Part shown: positions 1 to 9,370 of the stretch, in pieces
How the letters are laid out: each line of letters begins with the position of its first letter
Position numbering within the stretch: the stretch's first letter is position 1
Assembly (NCBI GenBank): GCA_964563105.1
Contig: CAZLXM010000026.1
Coordinates: forward strand, 1 to 41,500
DNA: 41,500 bases
Direction: 5' to 3'
From: CAYVTV01 sp964563105
Lineage (GTDB): Bacteria; Bacteroidota; Bacteroidia; Bacteroidales; GCA-2748055
Translations under genes and position numbers: made by a program
The notes under the pieces: generated by a model
What the model was told of the DNA's origin: nothing
What the model saw: only the letters and a program-made list of their open reading frames with translations
Databases searched by the model: none

Positions 1-1148
1 ATTTGCAATGTCCTTTGAGCATAAGTTATTTCATGGCGATGATAGGGTGTAACAGTATCAGGTCTGGCAAGAACCATTTTTGCCCGTTCCACCATCTGTT
101 GATCAGGTTTTCTTGTTCTCAGTGGCAGTTCTGCCTGTGCTGCCTGCAATTTTACCCAATCATGATATTGTATAGTTTGATACACTCTAAAGACCTCCTG
201 TGCAACATCTTCAGCAACAATTCGCATCTTTGCATAAGGAGGGTTGCTGACAGAAGGACCGCGGAAATTAATATTGTTTACATCACCGGAAGTGCCATTT
301 GACATAATTCCCACGAATGGAGGATCTTGCCGGTCCGCTTTCAATAACTCCTGTATCCTGTCAGCAAAAACAGCAAAATAATCGGCTGACAGATCGTTGT
401 TGGGAACACCTCCTACATAATGAAGTGAGTAATTAGCAAATAGGGCAATTGGCTTTCCGGAAACTGATTGAAGAGAGATGAATGAAACTTCAGGGTCAGG
501 TTTACCTGCGGGTTCCAGAAGATTAGGATTACCTACCCCGGGATTCATAACTACCTGGTCTTGTCCTCCGAATGGATTTGGATTATGAGTTCCCGGCTTC
601 ATTTTCCAGCGGCGGACAAAGACGTGTTGTGGAACATTACCTGAACCCCAGCCTATTCTGGCAGGTTCAAGATTGTTTATGGCAATCCTGACCCCATCAG
701 CAATCCTGCGGACAAGGAATGGCTGATAATCCTCCCGATGGGGGCTTATTGAAGAATGGGTATGTATTGCAGATATCATTATCTGCTCATAAGGAAGCCC
801 GGTTTCTGCAAAGATCAAATCTTTGGCTTTATCAATTAATTCCCGGTTCATGGATAAAACATCCACAACAACAAAAGCCAGCCTTGTAGAACCATCATCA
901 AGGACAAGACAACGTGCATGTAATTCATCATGAACATGCATTGCAGCAGGCGGATTACCAAAATTTCCAACTATTCCCCCCCCCAGGACAGGAGTAATAT
1001 TACTCATTGAAGCGCCGGCTTTAAATACTTTTTCTGTCGATACTTTGCCCTGTGCATAAGTTTGAAAACTTAATGTTAAAAATGCAATGTAACAGGCAAA
1101 TGTAAGAAGTGTAATAATGCCTGTAAATCTGTAACTTTTCCTTTTCAT
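1..1148 (-). CDS. Neutral/alkaline non-lysosomal ceramidase-family secreted hydrolase (3' end outside window)
   Basis: The reading frame is open from an ATG at 1148 down to base 1, giving about 382 residues without a stop. A positively charged start (MKRKSYRF) followed by a hydrophobic segment ending near YAQG looks like a signal peptide, so the protein should be exported. The mature N-terminus (KAGASMSNITPV) and the sequence ISAIHTHSS (His129 and His131) match the N-terminal domain of neutral ceramidases, where the HTHxxxGP-like histidines bind the catalytic zinc. Here HTHSS is followed by ISPH rather than the classic GPGG, so the substrate may differ. Many Bacteroidota homologues are annotated only as 'neutral/alkaline non-lysosomal ceramidase N-terminal domain' proteins, and an amide or lipid hydrolase role is inferred. 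Codons around 55 contain a run of nine G. The gene is transcribed divergently from the nitrilase-like gene. Confidence 0.8.
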   Translation of the reverse strand, partial: MKRKSYRFTGIITLLTFACYIAFLTLSFQTYAQGKVSTEKVFKAGASMSNITPVLGGGIVGNFGNPPAAMHVHDELHARCLVLDDGSTRLAFVVVDVLSMNRELIDKAKDLIFAETGLPYEQIMISAIHTHSSISPHREDYQPFLVRRIADGVRIAINNLEPARIGWGSGNVPQHVFVRRWKMKPGTHNPNPFGGQDQVVMNPGVGNPNLLEPAGKPDPEVSFISLQSVSGKPIALFANYSLHYVGGVPNNDLSADYFAVFADRIQELLKADRQDPPFVGIMSNGTSGDVNNINFRGPSVSNPPYAKMRIVAEDVAQEVFRVYQTIQYHDWVKLQAAQAELPLRTRKPDQQMVERAKMVLARPDTVTPYHRHEITYAQRTLQ

Positions 1149-1207
1149 TTAAAAAAAAAATTAAAAATTAAATATTTATTTATTATCGAATTAGCTTAAT
1201 AATATAC

Positions 1208-1236
1208 CAAAGGTATAATTTATTAAATTTTCACAA
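1208..1236 (-). promoter_or_regulatory. Bacteroidota-type promoter for the ceramidase-family gene
   Basis: On the minus strand TACCTTTG (1215-1208) matches the Bacteroidota -7 consensus TAnnTTTG. A TTG (1236-1234) lies 18 bases upstream, at the position of the -33 element. This would give a leader of roughly 50 nt before the ATG at 1148. Confidence 0.5.
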
Positions 1237-1273
1237 GAAAATTTAGCTAATAAAACTTCTTTTTATTGAAATC

Positions 1274-1292
1274 TTTTTCAAGCGCTTAAAAA
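1274..1292. promoter_or_regulatory. Near-perfect dyad centred on AAGCGCTT (LacI-like operator candidate)
   Basis: TTTTTCAAGCGCTTAAAAA is palindromic around AAGCGCTT except for one mismatched pair in the flanks. Central CG-containing dyads of this kind are typical of LacI-family operators. It lies in the 344-base divergent intergenic region (1149-1492) between the ceramidase-like and nitrilase-like genes, upstream of both candidate promoters. No LacI-type regulator is visible in the window, so the assignment is inference only. Confidence 0.3.
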
Positions 1293-1422
1293 TATCGGAA
1301 TATTTTTCAGACAAAACATATCTCATGGCTTAATTAAGCTGGTCTTTTAATTAGTTCCTTGAAAATTTTGATTTAGGGAACAATATAACAACTAAAATAT
1401 TTTCTTATGAAAAAGATATTTT

Positions 1423-1430
1423 TATTTTTG
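1423..1430 (+). promoter_or_regulatory. Candidate -7 element for the nitrilase-like gene
   Basis: TATTTTTG matches TAnnTTTG and lies 63 bases upstream of the ATG at 1493. No good -33 TTG is present at the expected spacing, so support is moderate at best. The rest of 1149-1492 is very AT-rich and shows no other gene. Confidence 0.3.
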
Positions 1431-1492
1431 AATGAATTTTACAGGGAAGAAGCCCCAAATTTTATTATTAAAACAAATTTTAATCACCGATT

Positions 1493-2497
1493 ATGAAAAG
1501 AGTTTTCAATCTATTATTGAAGATAACAGTATTACTACACTTATTAACTTTTTGTTTTGTTTTCTCATCAATTGCATCAGGTTATATCACTGTAGCAACA
1601 ATAGGTGCTGCTCCTTCATATGAAAAGGGGCAGGGGCCCCAGGCAAACGTAAATCGGGCAATTGAGTTTTGGAAAAGAGAATTGGAACAGGTATTACCAG
1701 ACAAGCCTGATCTGATTGTCCTGCCCGAATTTTGTGATTTATCCGGGGCAGGAGAAGAATATCTTAAGATACGAAAAGATCAAATATTCGATTATTTTGC
1801 ATCGGTTGCAAAAGGGAATAACTGTTATATTGCTTTTGGCACAAAAAGGCTTGATAATAATAATATATGGCGTAATTCCTGTATATTAATAAATCGGGAA
1901 GGGGAAACTGCCGGAATATATGATAAAAACTTTCCAACTATTGGAGAAATGGAGGATGGAACAAAAGCGGGCAATGAAGCCAGGGTAATTCAGTGTGATT
2001 TTGGAAAGGTAGCTATTGTTATTTGTTTTGATCTTAATTTTAATGAATTGTTACAAAACTATGCCGAACAAAAGCCTGACCTTATTTTATTTTCTTCTAT
2101 GTATCACGGAGGATCAGCTCAAAGTGTGTGGGCTTATACCTGCAGGTCATATTTTGTAGGTTCAGTTTATAAAGGTGCCCCTTCAGAAATCAGAAATCCT
2201 TTTGGAGAAGTAATTGCTTCCTCCACAAATTATTATAATTATGCTGTTGCCAGGATAAATATGGATTATAAACTAGCACATTTAGACTTCAATCGCTCCC
2301 GCTTTGCAGCATTAAAAAAGAAGTACGGGCCATACGCGGACATTTATGAACCGGGCAAGATTGGGTATGTTCAGATTAGCAGTGAACATGAAAATATATC
2401 CGCAGCCCAAATGGTTGAAGAATTTGAAATAGAGTTGCTGGATGACTATTTTGATCGTTCACGAAATTTTCGTTTAAAAAATGAAAATCTTAAATAA
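1493..2497 (+). CDS. Exported carbon-nitrogen hydrolase (nitrilase superfamily)
   Basis: This 334-residue protein carries the complete nitrilase-superfamily triad: Glu79 in IVLPEF, Lys145 in YDKNFPT and Cys178 in VICFDLNF. Members hydrolyse nitriles, amides or carbamoyl groups, or transfer acyl groups, via the cysteine. The first 30 residues (KR, then a long hydrophobic stretch ending FSSIASG) form a signal peptide or N-terminal anchor, which is unusual because most nitrilases are cytosolic. The start was chosen at the ATG that gives this signal; an overlapping ORF from 1432 in another frame is a shadow. The gene is codirectional with the beta-helix gene 44 bases downstream and divergent from a ceramidase-family gene. 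All three look exported, so a shared extracytoplasmic degradation role is possible. The substrate is unknown. Confidence 0.8.
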   Translation: MKRVFNLLLKITVLLHLLTFCFVFSSIASGYITVATIGAAPSYEKGQGPQANVNRAIEFWKRELEQVLPDKPDLIVLPEFCDLSGAGEEYLKIRKDQIFDYFASVAKGNNCYIAFGTKRLDNNNIWRNSCILINREGETAGIYDKNFPTIGEMEDGTKAGNEARVIQCDFGKVAIVICFDLNFNELLQNYAEQKPDLILFSSMYHGGSAQSVWAYTCRSYFVGSVYKGAPSEIRNPFGEVIASSTNYYNYAVARINMDYKLAHLDFNRSRFAALKKKYGPYADIYEPGKIGYVQISSEHENISAAQMVEEFEIELLDDYFDRSRNFRLKNENLK

Positions 2498-2541
2498 GTA
2501 CACGAATTAAATACACTAATAATAAATATTAAACTAAAAAT

Positions 2542-4089
2542 ATGAAATTATCTAATTTTTTTGCTCTATTCTTTATAGTTCCTTTTTGCTTTTCTGTGTA
2601 TGGATTTTATCCTGCAATATTAAAAACAGACAAATTTTTTGAAACCTATCCTGACATTAAAAATAATATAAATGAGAAGGCAGGGACAGATAATAATAAT
2701 TTTTTAGCTCAATCAAATAACATTAATGTAAAAGATTTTGGTGCAAAAGGTGACGGTAAATCTGATGATACAGATGCCATCTTAAAAGCTTGTAATATGC
2801 TTTCAGGCGGGTTACTCGAATTTCCTGCGGGTAGTTATAGAATAACAAAACCAGTTGATTTGGTTCTTAGCAGGAATGGCCCGTTTGGTATTACGGGTTC
2901 AGGAGGTACTGCAAAGATCATAATGGCTGGTGAAGGACCTGCATTTCGTTTCACAGGTTCTCATCAGGGTTCTGCCAATCCTTCAACTGTTACTGATCTT
3001 ACATGGGAGAAAGAGCGCATGCCTATGGTGGAAGCAATTGAAATAACGGGAGAGCATCCCGGTGCAATTGGAATTGAGCTTCAACATACTCACATGCCTG
3101 TTATCAGCGGGGTCCTTATAAGAAATGTCCATCATGGGATTCATCTTTATTCCCGTAACAGGAATGTTATTATAAGTAACTGCCATGTTTATAATTGCAG
3201 TGGTACGGGTGTTTTTTTAGATTCTGTGAATTTACATCAAATAATTATAAATGACAGTCATATAAGTTATTGTAAAGGGGGGGGAATTAAAGTTAGCAAA
3301 AGTGAGATACGCAACTTTCAGATTACAGGAAATGATATCGAATATAATTATGATGAAGATTCAGAAAATGTTGCTGATATTTGGGTAGACTGTTCTGAAA
3401 TGGGAAGCGTCCGGGAGGGCACCATCTCAGGTAATACTATTCAGGCAATTCCAAGCGCCGGTGGTGCAAATATACGTTTTACGGGCCCTCAGGGAAATAA
3501 CCGAAAAATAGGTTTATGGGCAATTACCGGAAATCATATTAGCAATCAAACTATTAATATTCATCTTGAGAATACTCATGGGATCAACATAACAGGAAAT
3601 TCCATACTTCGTGCTTATGAGCATCACATAATTATTGAGAACAGCCGGAATATACAATTCTCAGGAAATGTTATTGATTACAACAGTGATTACTTTACAA
3701 AAACAGTAAATGCCCCCGGAGGGATAACAATTTCAGGATCTAATAATATTATTTTTAGTGAAAATATTATTGATGGTATTGAATTTGGAGAAGTTGCCAA
3801 TGGCGGGGCAGTTAATATTTCAAAATGCAGTGAAATATCAATAAGAGGTTGTCATATCAGTAATCCTGATTTTAGGGCTATTGATGTGGAAAATAGCAAT
3901 AATATAAATATCACTGATTGTACAATTTTTAGTAAAAAAAGTGATAAACCAATGTTGTGTGGCATTGAATTAAGAGGGATTTGTACCGGGACAATTATCA
4001 GAGACAACAAAATTAGCTTAAGTAAGAGAAAAGCAATAATTAATCATGCCTCCGGAGTGAAAATCGGGAATAATTATATTGACAAATAA
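2542..4089 (+). CDS. Secreted right-handed parallel beta-helix protein (pectate-lyase-superfamily fold)
   Basis: This is a 515-residue protein with an N-terminal hydrophobic signal (MKLSNFFALFFIVPFCFSVYG). Residues about 62-80 carry the hallmark start of the Pectate_lyase_3 domain (VKDFGAKGDGKSDDT). The remainder consists of many short turns of the type 'ISGNxIxxxxxxNIxIxNSxNI', the signature of a right-handed beta-helix. Family members include polygalacturonases, rhamnogalacturonases, alginate epimerases and phage tailspikes. No clear catalytic motif picks one out, so a carbohydrate-active role is inferred from fold only. A run of eight G at 3277-3284 (codons for Lys-Gly-Gly-Gly) lies mid-gene. 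The gene follows the exported nitrilase by 44 bases and may be cotranscribed with it. Confidence 0.75.
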   Translation: MKLSNFFALFFIVPFCFSVYGFYPAILKTDKFFETYPDIKNNINEKAGTDNNNFLAQSNNINVKDFGAKGDGKSDDTDAILKACNMLSGGLLEFPAGSYRITKPVDLVLSRNGPFGITGSGGTAKIIMAGEGPAFRFTGSHQGSANPSTVTDLTWEKERMPMVEAIEITGEHPGAIGIELQHTHMPVISGVLIRNVHHGIHLYSRNRNVIISNCHVYNCSGTGVFLDSVNLHQIIINDSHISYCKGGGIKVSKSEIRNFQITGNDIEYNYDEDSENVADIWVDCSEMGSVREGTISGNTIQAIPSAGGANIRFTGPQGNNRKIGLWAITGNHISNQTINIHLENTHGINITGNSILRAYEHHIIIENSRNIQFSGNVIDYNSDYFTKTVNAPGGITISGSNNIIFSENIIDGIEFGEVANGGAVNISKCSEISIRGCHISNPDFRAIDVENSNNINITDCTIFSKKSDKPMLCGIELRGICTGTIIRDNKISLSKRKAIINHASGVKIGNNYIDK

Positions 4090-4292
4090 CTTATTATAAT
4101 TTTTAGATTAAAAAATCTGATAAACTTTTGCTAATTCTACCGTATTTTAAAAAAGGTTAAATAAATTTTACGGCAAATTATTTAATTACTTGTTAAAATA
4201 TGTTTTGAAAAATATTTTGATATTATTTATATTTTTTCGAAGTTTAACCTTCCAATATAATTATAAATTGTTTCAAATTTGTAAAATACGAC

Positions 4293-6371
4293 ATGTCTGC
4301 TTCTGTTGATCACGCCTCACAAGTACTGTGGAAGAGTATACTCGATGGTACAATTGACTGGGAGTCAATAATAGATCCAAAAGGAAAAATACTTTATACA
4401 TCACCTAACACTCAGGATTTCACAGGTTATAGCCCGGAGGAAGTTGTTGCAGATAATAAAGTTTTATTAAATTGTATTGATAAAGATCAAAGAGAAGAAC
4501 TCAGACAGTTTTTTTGGCGAAGAATTAAAAATACAAAGGAGATCCTAAGGATTGAGTTCAAAATTTCTTCAAGTAATGGAGTGGAAAGATGGTTAGCTTC
4601 CAAAAGTCACCCTCTTTATACCGAATCAGGTGTTTTGGTTGGATTCAGGTTTAGCAGCAGGGATATTACAAACATAAAAAAAAGTCAATTATATCTGGAG
4701 AAACTCAACGTGCAGCAGAATGTTCTTGTTTTGGTTACCCAGGTTGCTGCTTCCAATGAGCCTTTTGAAGGCCGGATACAGGCAATTTTAAAAATTATTG
4801 GTGAATATACTGGTGTATCGAGAGTTTATATTTTTGAAGATACTAATACCGGGAATAAAACCAGTAATACTTTTGAATGGTGTAATGAAGGGGTTTCATC
4901 TCAAAAAAATAATTTACAAAATTTTGATTATTCTTTAATTCCTTCATGGGATGAGATATTAACCGCCAAAGGCACAATCATGGTTCCTGATATTAATACT
5001 CTTCCTGAAGATATTTATCAGATCCTTAGTAAGCAGGGTATAAAGGCAATTTTAATCCTCCCTCTTCATTTTAATTCGAAACGGGTTGGATTTATTGGTT
5101 TCGATGAATGTACAAAAAACAGAGTATGGTGTAACGAAGAAATATCTTTATTGCAGACAGTAGCTAATACAATAACAAATTCATTTTACCGGAGAAAATA
5201 TGAAAAAGCTTTGGAAGAATTGAGTAATCAACTTCAGCAGCTTTTAGACCATCGCACTTTTGAATTACAAAAAAGTGAAAGTTATTACAGGGCAATTATT
5301 GAAATGCAGCCTGATCTTTTTTGCAGATGGCTTCCCGATACAACGCTTACTTTTGTAAATGATGCTTATTGCAAATTTTTTAATTGCTCGGAATCAAAAC
5401 TTTTAGGTAAAAAATGGATTAATTTCCATAAGGAATATTTGCATTCACGAATAAATAAAAATATTAAAACAGTAATAGAAACTCGCAAACCTAAAATTTA
5501 TGAACGTAAAGTAAGGAATGCAAAAAATGAAATCAGATGGTTTCAATGGATTGATATCCCAATAATTAACCCCGAAGGAGTAATAACTGAGATGCAATCC
5601 GGCGGACGAGATATTACAGATAAAATTCAATCTGAAAATCAACTAAGAAAAGCCAAAGAAAAAGCAGAAGAATTAGACAGAATTAAATCAGAATTCCTTA
5701 ATCTTATTTCTCATGAACTACGAACACCATTAAATGGAATTCTTGGATTTAGTGAAATGATTTCCTCTACTTCATCTGTTGATAAGATATTGACATTCAA
5801 TAATTATATCCGGCAAAGCGGAACAAAGTTATTTCGAATGATAGAAGATATCCTTACTCTGACAAATCTGCATGGAGGGAAGACTCATCTTAAAGAGGAA
5901 GAGTTCAAATTATTGCCTGTGATGCAAAAACTTTTTAATGCATTTGAAATGGAATCAGTACAATTAAAAAGAGATATTCAGCTTGAAATGAGTATTCTTT
6001 TTAATCCGGAATTAAGTATTGTTGCTGATAAAGAAAAATTAATTTTTATCATTACAAGGTTGCTTGATAATGCTTTTGCTTTTTGTGAAAAAGGAAAAAT
6101 AACATTCGGAGCAGAATTTAAAGGTCTTTCTACTCATTTTTTTGTTAAAGATACCGGTGTAGGAATAGCTGAGGAGAACAGGGAAACTATTTTTTTAGCT
6201 TTTAAAAAGATAAATAACCGTAACAGAAATTTCCATGATGGATTGGGTAACAGTCTCTATATTGTTAAAGAATTGCTTGGAATAATGGAGGGGACTATAT
6301 GGTTTGAGTCTGAAGTTAACAAGGGATGTGCCTTCTATTTTAATTTACCTTTCAAAAAAATATCAAATTAA
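4293..6371 (+). CDS. Soluble PAS-GAF-PAS sensor histidine kinase
   Basis: This 692-residue kinase has no predicted membrane segment. Domain order: PAS (about 15-130, ending SSRDITNIKKSQ), GAF-like domain (about 145-300), a coiled-coil linker (303-330), a second PAS with PAC tail (about 330-450, ending GGRDITDKIQSE), HisKA with phosphoacceptor His474 in NLISHELRTPLNG, and HATPase_c with N box RLLDNAFAF (Asn593), G1 box DTGVGI (Asp620) and a G2-like GLGNSLYIVKEL. All catalytic elements look intact. There is no receiver domain and no response regulator beside it, so it is an orphan kinase. The input is probably a cytoplasmic ligand, redox or light cue, but nothing in the sequence identifies it. 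It is followed by an antiporter gene on the same strand with its own promoter. Confidence 0.88.
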   Translation: MSASVDHASQVLWKSILDGTIDWESIIDPKGKILYTSPNTQDFTGYSPEEVVADNKVLLNCIDKDQREELRQFFWRRIKNTKEILRIEFKISSSNGVERWLASKSHPLYTESGVLVGFRFSSRDITNIKKSQLYLEKLNVQQNVLVLVTQVAASNEPFEGRIQAILKIIGEYTGVSRVYIFEDTNTGNKTSNTFEWCNEGVSSQKNNLQNFDYSLIPSWDEILTAKGTIMVPDINTLPEDIYQILSKQGIKAILILPLHFNSKRVGFIGFDECTKNRVWCNEEISLLQTVANTITNSFYRRKYEKALEELSNQLQQLLDHRTFELQKSESYYRAIIEMQPDLFCRWLPDTTLTFVNDAYCKFFNCSESKLLGKKWINFHKEYLHSRINKNIKTVIETRKPKIYERKVRNAKNEIRWFQWIDIPIINPEGVITEMQSGGRDITDKIQSENQLRKAKEKAEELDRIKSEFLNLISHELRTPLNGILGFSEMISSTSSVDKILTFNNYIRQSGTKLFRMIEDILTLTNLHGGKTHLKEEEFKLLPVMQKLFNAFEMESVQLKRDIQLEMSILFNPELSIVADKEKLIFIITRLLDNAFAFCEKGKITFGAEFKGLSTHFFVKDTGVGIAEENRETIFLAFKKINNRNRNFHDGLGNSLYIVKELLGIMEGTIWFESEVNKGCAFYFNLPFKKISN

Positions 6372-6502
6372 TTTTTATTTCTATAAATGCTTTTGTTTGG
6401 CTAAAAGATATTTTGGGAAATTCAATTACTTTTAGTCGAATAGAGCCATAATAATATGAATTTACAATTTATTGGAGAATTAATTACTGCCTGTAAATTC
6501 AT

Positions 6503-6510
6503 TATCTTTG
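6503..6510 (+). promoter_or_regulatory. Promoter -7 element of the antiporter gene
   Basis: TATCTTTG matches TAnnTTTG and lies 20 bases before the ATG at 6531. It decides the start: an upstream in-frame ATG at 6456 would precede the promoter, so translation from 6531 is preferred. Confidence 0.5.
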
Positions 6511-6530
6511 CAAAACATACAAACAAAAAT

Positions 6531-8664
6531 ATGTTTCTTTTCTTTTCCCAAATACAATTGCCATTTACCGATCCCGTCCTGAAATTTTTGATAATACTCC
6601 TTATTATTTTGCTTATTCCCATATTATCAGACAGGATCAGGATCCCTCATATTTTAGGGATGATCATTGCCGGGATTATTATCGGGCCATATGGATTTAA
6701 TCTGCTTGCCAGAGATAGCAGCATAATATTATCAGGCACGGCCGGTTTGTTATATAATGTTCCTTGCCGGTCTGGAAATTGATATGAATGATTTTAAAAA
6801 GAATGCTTTAAAAAGCACGGTACTGGGTCTTTTGGGATTTATTATACCAATGATAATTGGAACATTAACCGGAGTTTATTTATTAAATTTTTCATTAATT
6901 ACATCTGTTTTGTTAGCAAGCATGTTTGCTTCACATACCCTGATTACTTATCCTATTATCAGCAAATTCGGAATATCAAAAAACAGGGCAGTAAATATTT
7001 CTGTTGGCAGTTCATTAATTACAAATATTCTGGCATTGCTGGTCCTGGCTGTTATAGTTGCTATGTCACGGGGAGAAATAAGTAATTTTTTCTGGCTTAA
7101 ATTATCCGCATCTTTTATTTTGTTCAGTTTAATCATCATTTTTTTATTTCCTATAATTTCCCGATGGTTTTTCAAACATTTCAGTGATAATGTCTCACAA
7201 TACATTTTTGTTCTGGTAATGGTATTTTTGGGGGCTGAATTATCCAAGCTTGCCGGAATTGAAGGAATTATCGGTGCATTTATGGCAGGCCTTGCATTGA
7301 ACCGGCTTATTCCCCGCACATCTCCACTGATGAACAGAATTGATTTTGTTGGAAATGCAATATTTATCCCCTTTTTTTTAATCGGAGTTGGAATGTTAAT
7401 TGATTTCAGGGCCTTTACTAATATTGAAACAATATTTGTTGCAGTGACTATGTCTATTATCGCTACTTTAGGTAAATATATACCTGCATGGCTTACACAA
7501 AAAAGCTTTGGATTTTATAAAGAAGAACGTGGTTTGATTTTTGGACTGACAAATGCCCAGGCTGCTGCTACCCTTGCAGCAGTACTTATCGGATATAATA
7601 TTATATTGGGATATAATGAAAATGGTGAGCCGATAAGGCTTTTAAATGATAATATTCTAAACGGGACGATTATTATGATCCTTGTTACCTGCACTATTGC
7701 TTCTTTTGTTACGCAAAAAAACGCACAGAAAATAGCACTCTCGGAACATGATGATGAACTTACTGAAAACAGGGAAAAACTTCTGATCCCGGTTAATAAT
7801 CCTAATAATATTGATGAGCTGGTTAATTTAAGCACTATAATTAAATCAAAGAATAATAAGGATGGAATGTTTGCGCTTCATATCATTAAAAGCGATAAAC
7901 TTGAAGATGATTCAGAAAAAAGAGCTGCTAAGCTGCTTGAACAGGCGAAAATAGCTGCTTCTGCAACTGATATTGAGCTACATACTTTATTGAGATATGA
8001 TGCTGATCTTGTAAAAGGGATAATAAATATCACACTTGAGCACAATATTACTGATCTGGTACTTGGGCTTCACAAGAGAGGCAGTATTTCAGACACATTT
8101 TTGGGGGACCTTACCGAAGGGGTTGTATCCAGAAGTAATGTAACAACTTATATTTATCACCCTTTTCAACCTATTTCAACTATTAAAAGACATATAGTTG
8201 TAGTTCCGGAAAATGCTGAATATGAGATAGGTTTCCCATTCTGGCTGGTCAAAATCTGGAATATTGCATTGAATACAGGATCAAAGATTGTTTTTTATTC
8301 AACTGTATCAACAAAGAAGCTGATTCTGGATATTTGCTCAAAACATCCTATAAAAGTTGATTTTCGGAACTTTAAAAATTGGAATAAATTTCCTGTCTTA
8401 TTAAAAGACCTAAAAGATAATGATAATCTTTTAATAGTAATGAGCCGAAAAAATTATCTTTCGTATCAAAGCGGAATGAATCAAATCCCTGTCTTTTTAA
8501 ATAATTATTTTCAGGGAATGAATTATTTGCTGATTTATCCTATTCAATTTTATACGATTGGAAATCAGAAAGTAGATCTTAATAATCCTTCATTATTGGA
8601 AACTATTGAAAAAATTGATATTATAGGAAAAACTATAGCCGGGATTTTCAGGAAAAAATCATAG
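6531..8664 (+). pseudogene. Kef/CPA2-type cation:proton antiporter, frameshifted near 6753-6757
   Basis: Two overlapping frames together make one monovalent cation:proton antiporter of the CPA2 family. The first (from 6531, MFLFFSQIQLPFTDPVLKF) carries the first transmembrane helices and IGPYGFNLLARDSS, then runs into a stop at 6780. The second (in frame from 6757, MFLAGLEIDM) carries the remaining helices to about residue 330 of that part, and then a cytoplasmic C-terminal region resembling tandem universal-stress-type domains. Homologues read LLYIMFLAGLEIDM across this point. The sequence TTATATAATG lacks exactly one TA unit that would restore Leu-Tyr-Ile-Met, giving an intact protein of about 711 residues. 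The break may be a real frameshift in a short TA repeat or an assembly error. An intact protein would sit in the inner membrane and exchange K+ or Na+ for protons. Confidence 0.8.
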
Positions 8665-8696
8665 TTTAATATTTGCTATAACTTAATTCGCGTTTC

Positions 8697-9350
8697 ATGA
8701 TAAAATCTAAAAATCCACAAAAGCATTATAACGAAGATTATTTTAACTGGCAAAAAGATTTTGGAACTTTTGGTGCATGGGCAGAATTGTCAAAATTTCA
8801 AAAATATATAACTGCCGGAATGAATGTAATGGATTTTGGCTGTGGTGGCGGCTTCCTTCTGAATAATATTAACTGTAAAGGTAAAATTGGAATTGAAATC
8901 AATATAGCTGCATTAGAAGTTATTGAACAATTTGGGATACAAGCATATAGATATGTGCAGGATGCCCCTGACAACTGGGCTGATCTTATAATATCAAATC
9001 ATGCATTGGAACATGTTAGTGATCCGTTTAACCAGATTTGCCTGCTTAGGAATAAATTAAAAACGGATGGCAAAATTATTTTTGTTGTTCCATGTGATTC
9101 ATATTCTTACAAGCCAAATGATATTAATAATCATTTATACTGCTGGAGCCCGATGACCCTTGGAAATTTATTTACTGAGGCAGGCTATAAAGTGATTGAA
9201 TCAAGAAAGCTGATCCATAAATGGCCGCCATTTTATGATAAGATTGCAAAGGCAGGCGGCCGGCGAGTTTTTGACATGATAAGTACAATCTATGGATTCG
9301 TAACACTTCCTTTTTCATATCAGGTTAAAATAATAGCTGAAAAAGCCTGA
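8697..9350 (+). CDS. Class I SAM-dependent methyltransferase
   Basis: This is a 217-residue cytosolic protein. Motif I is visible as VMDFGCGGGFLL (residues 44-55), followed by the acidic residue that binds the ribose hydroxyls in GIEIN (65-69) and a post-motif segment HALEHVSDP (102-110). The layout matches the Methyltransf_11/UbiG-like group. The HxLEHV element and the C-terminal CWSPMTLGNLFTEAGY are common in methyltransferases encoded with polysaccharide or lipid biosynthesis genes, but no such genes are adjacent here. It begins 32 bases after the antiporter stop and could be cotranscribed with it. It converges on the minus-strand gene at 9371-11467. The substrate cannot be told from sequence. 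Confidence 0.8.
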   Translation: MIKSKNPQKHYNEDYFNWQKDFGTFGAWAELSKFQKYITAGMNVMDFGCGGGFLLNNINCKGKIGIEINIAALEVIEQFGIQAYRYVQDAPDNWADLIISNHALEHVSDPFNQICLLRNKLKTDGKIIFVVPCDSYSYKPNDINNHLYCWSPMTLGNLFTEAGYKVIESRKLIHKWPPFYDKIAKAGGRRVFDMISTIYGFVTLPFSYQVKIIAEKA

Positions 9351-9370
9351 TATAAACCCTGATCAGAGTT

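Noticed and set aside
1432..1623. 63-codon ORF overlapping the start of the nitrilase gene
   Set aside because: It is out of frame with a gene that has a full catalytic triad and signal peptide; no family resemblance.
6456..6530. Upstream ATG extension of the antiporter gene
   Set aside because: It precedes the TAnnTTTG element at 6503-6510, and homologues start near MFLFF at 6531.
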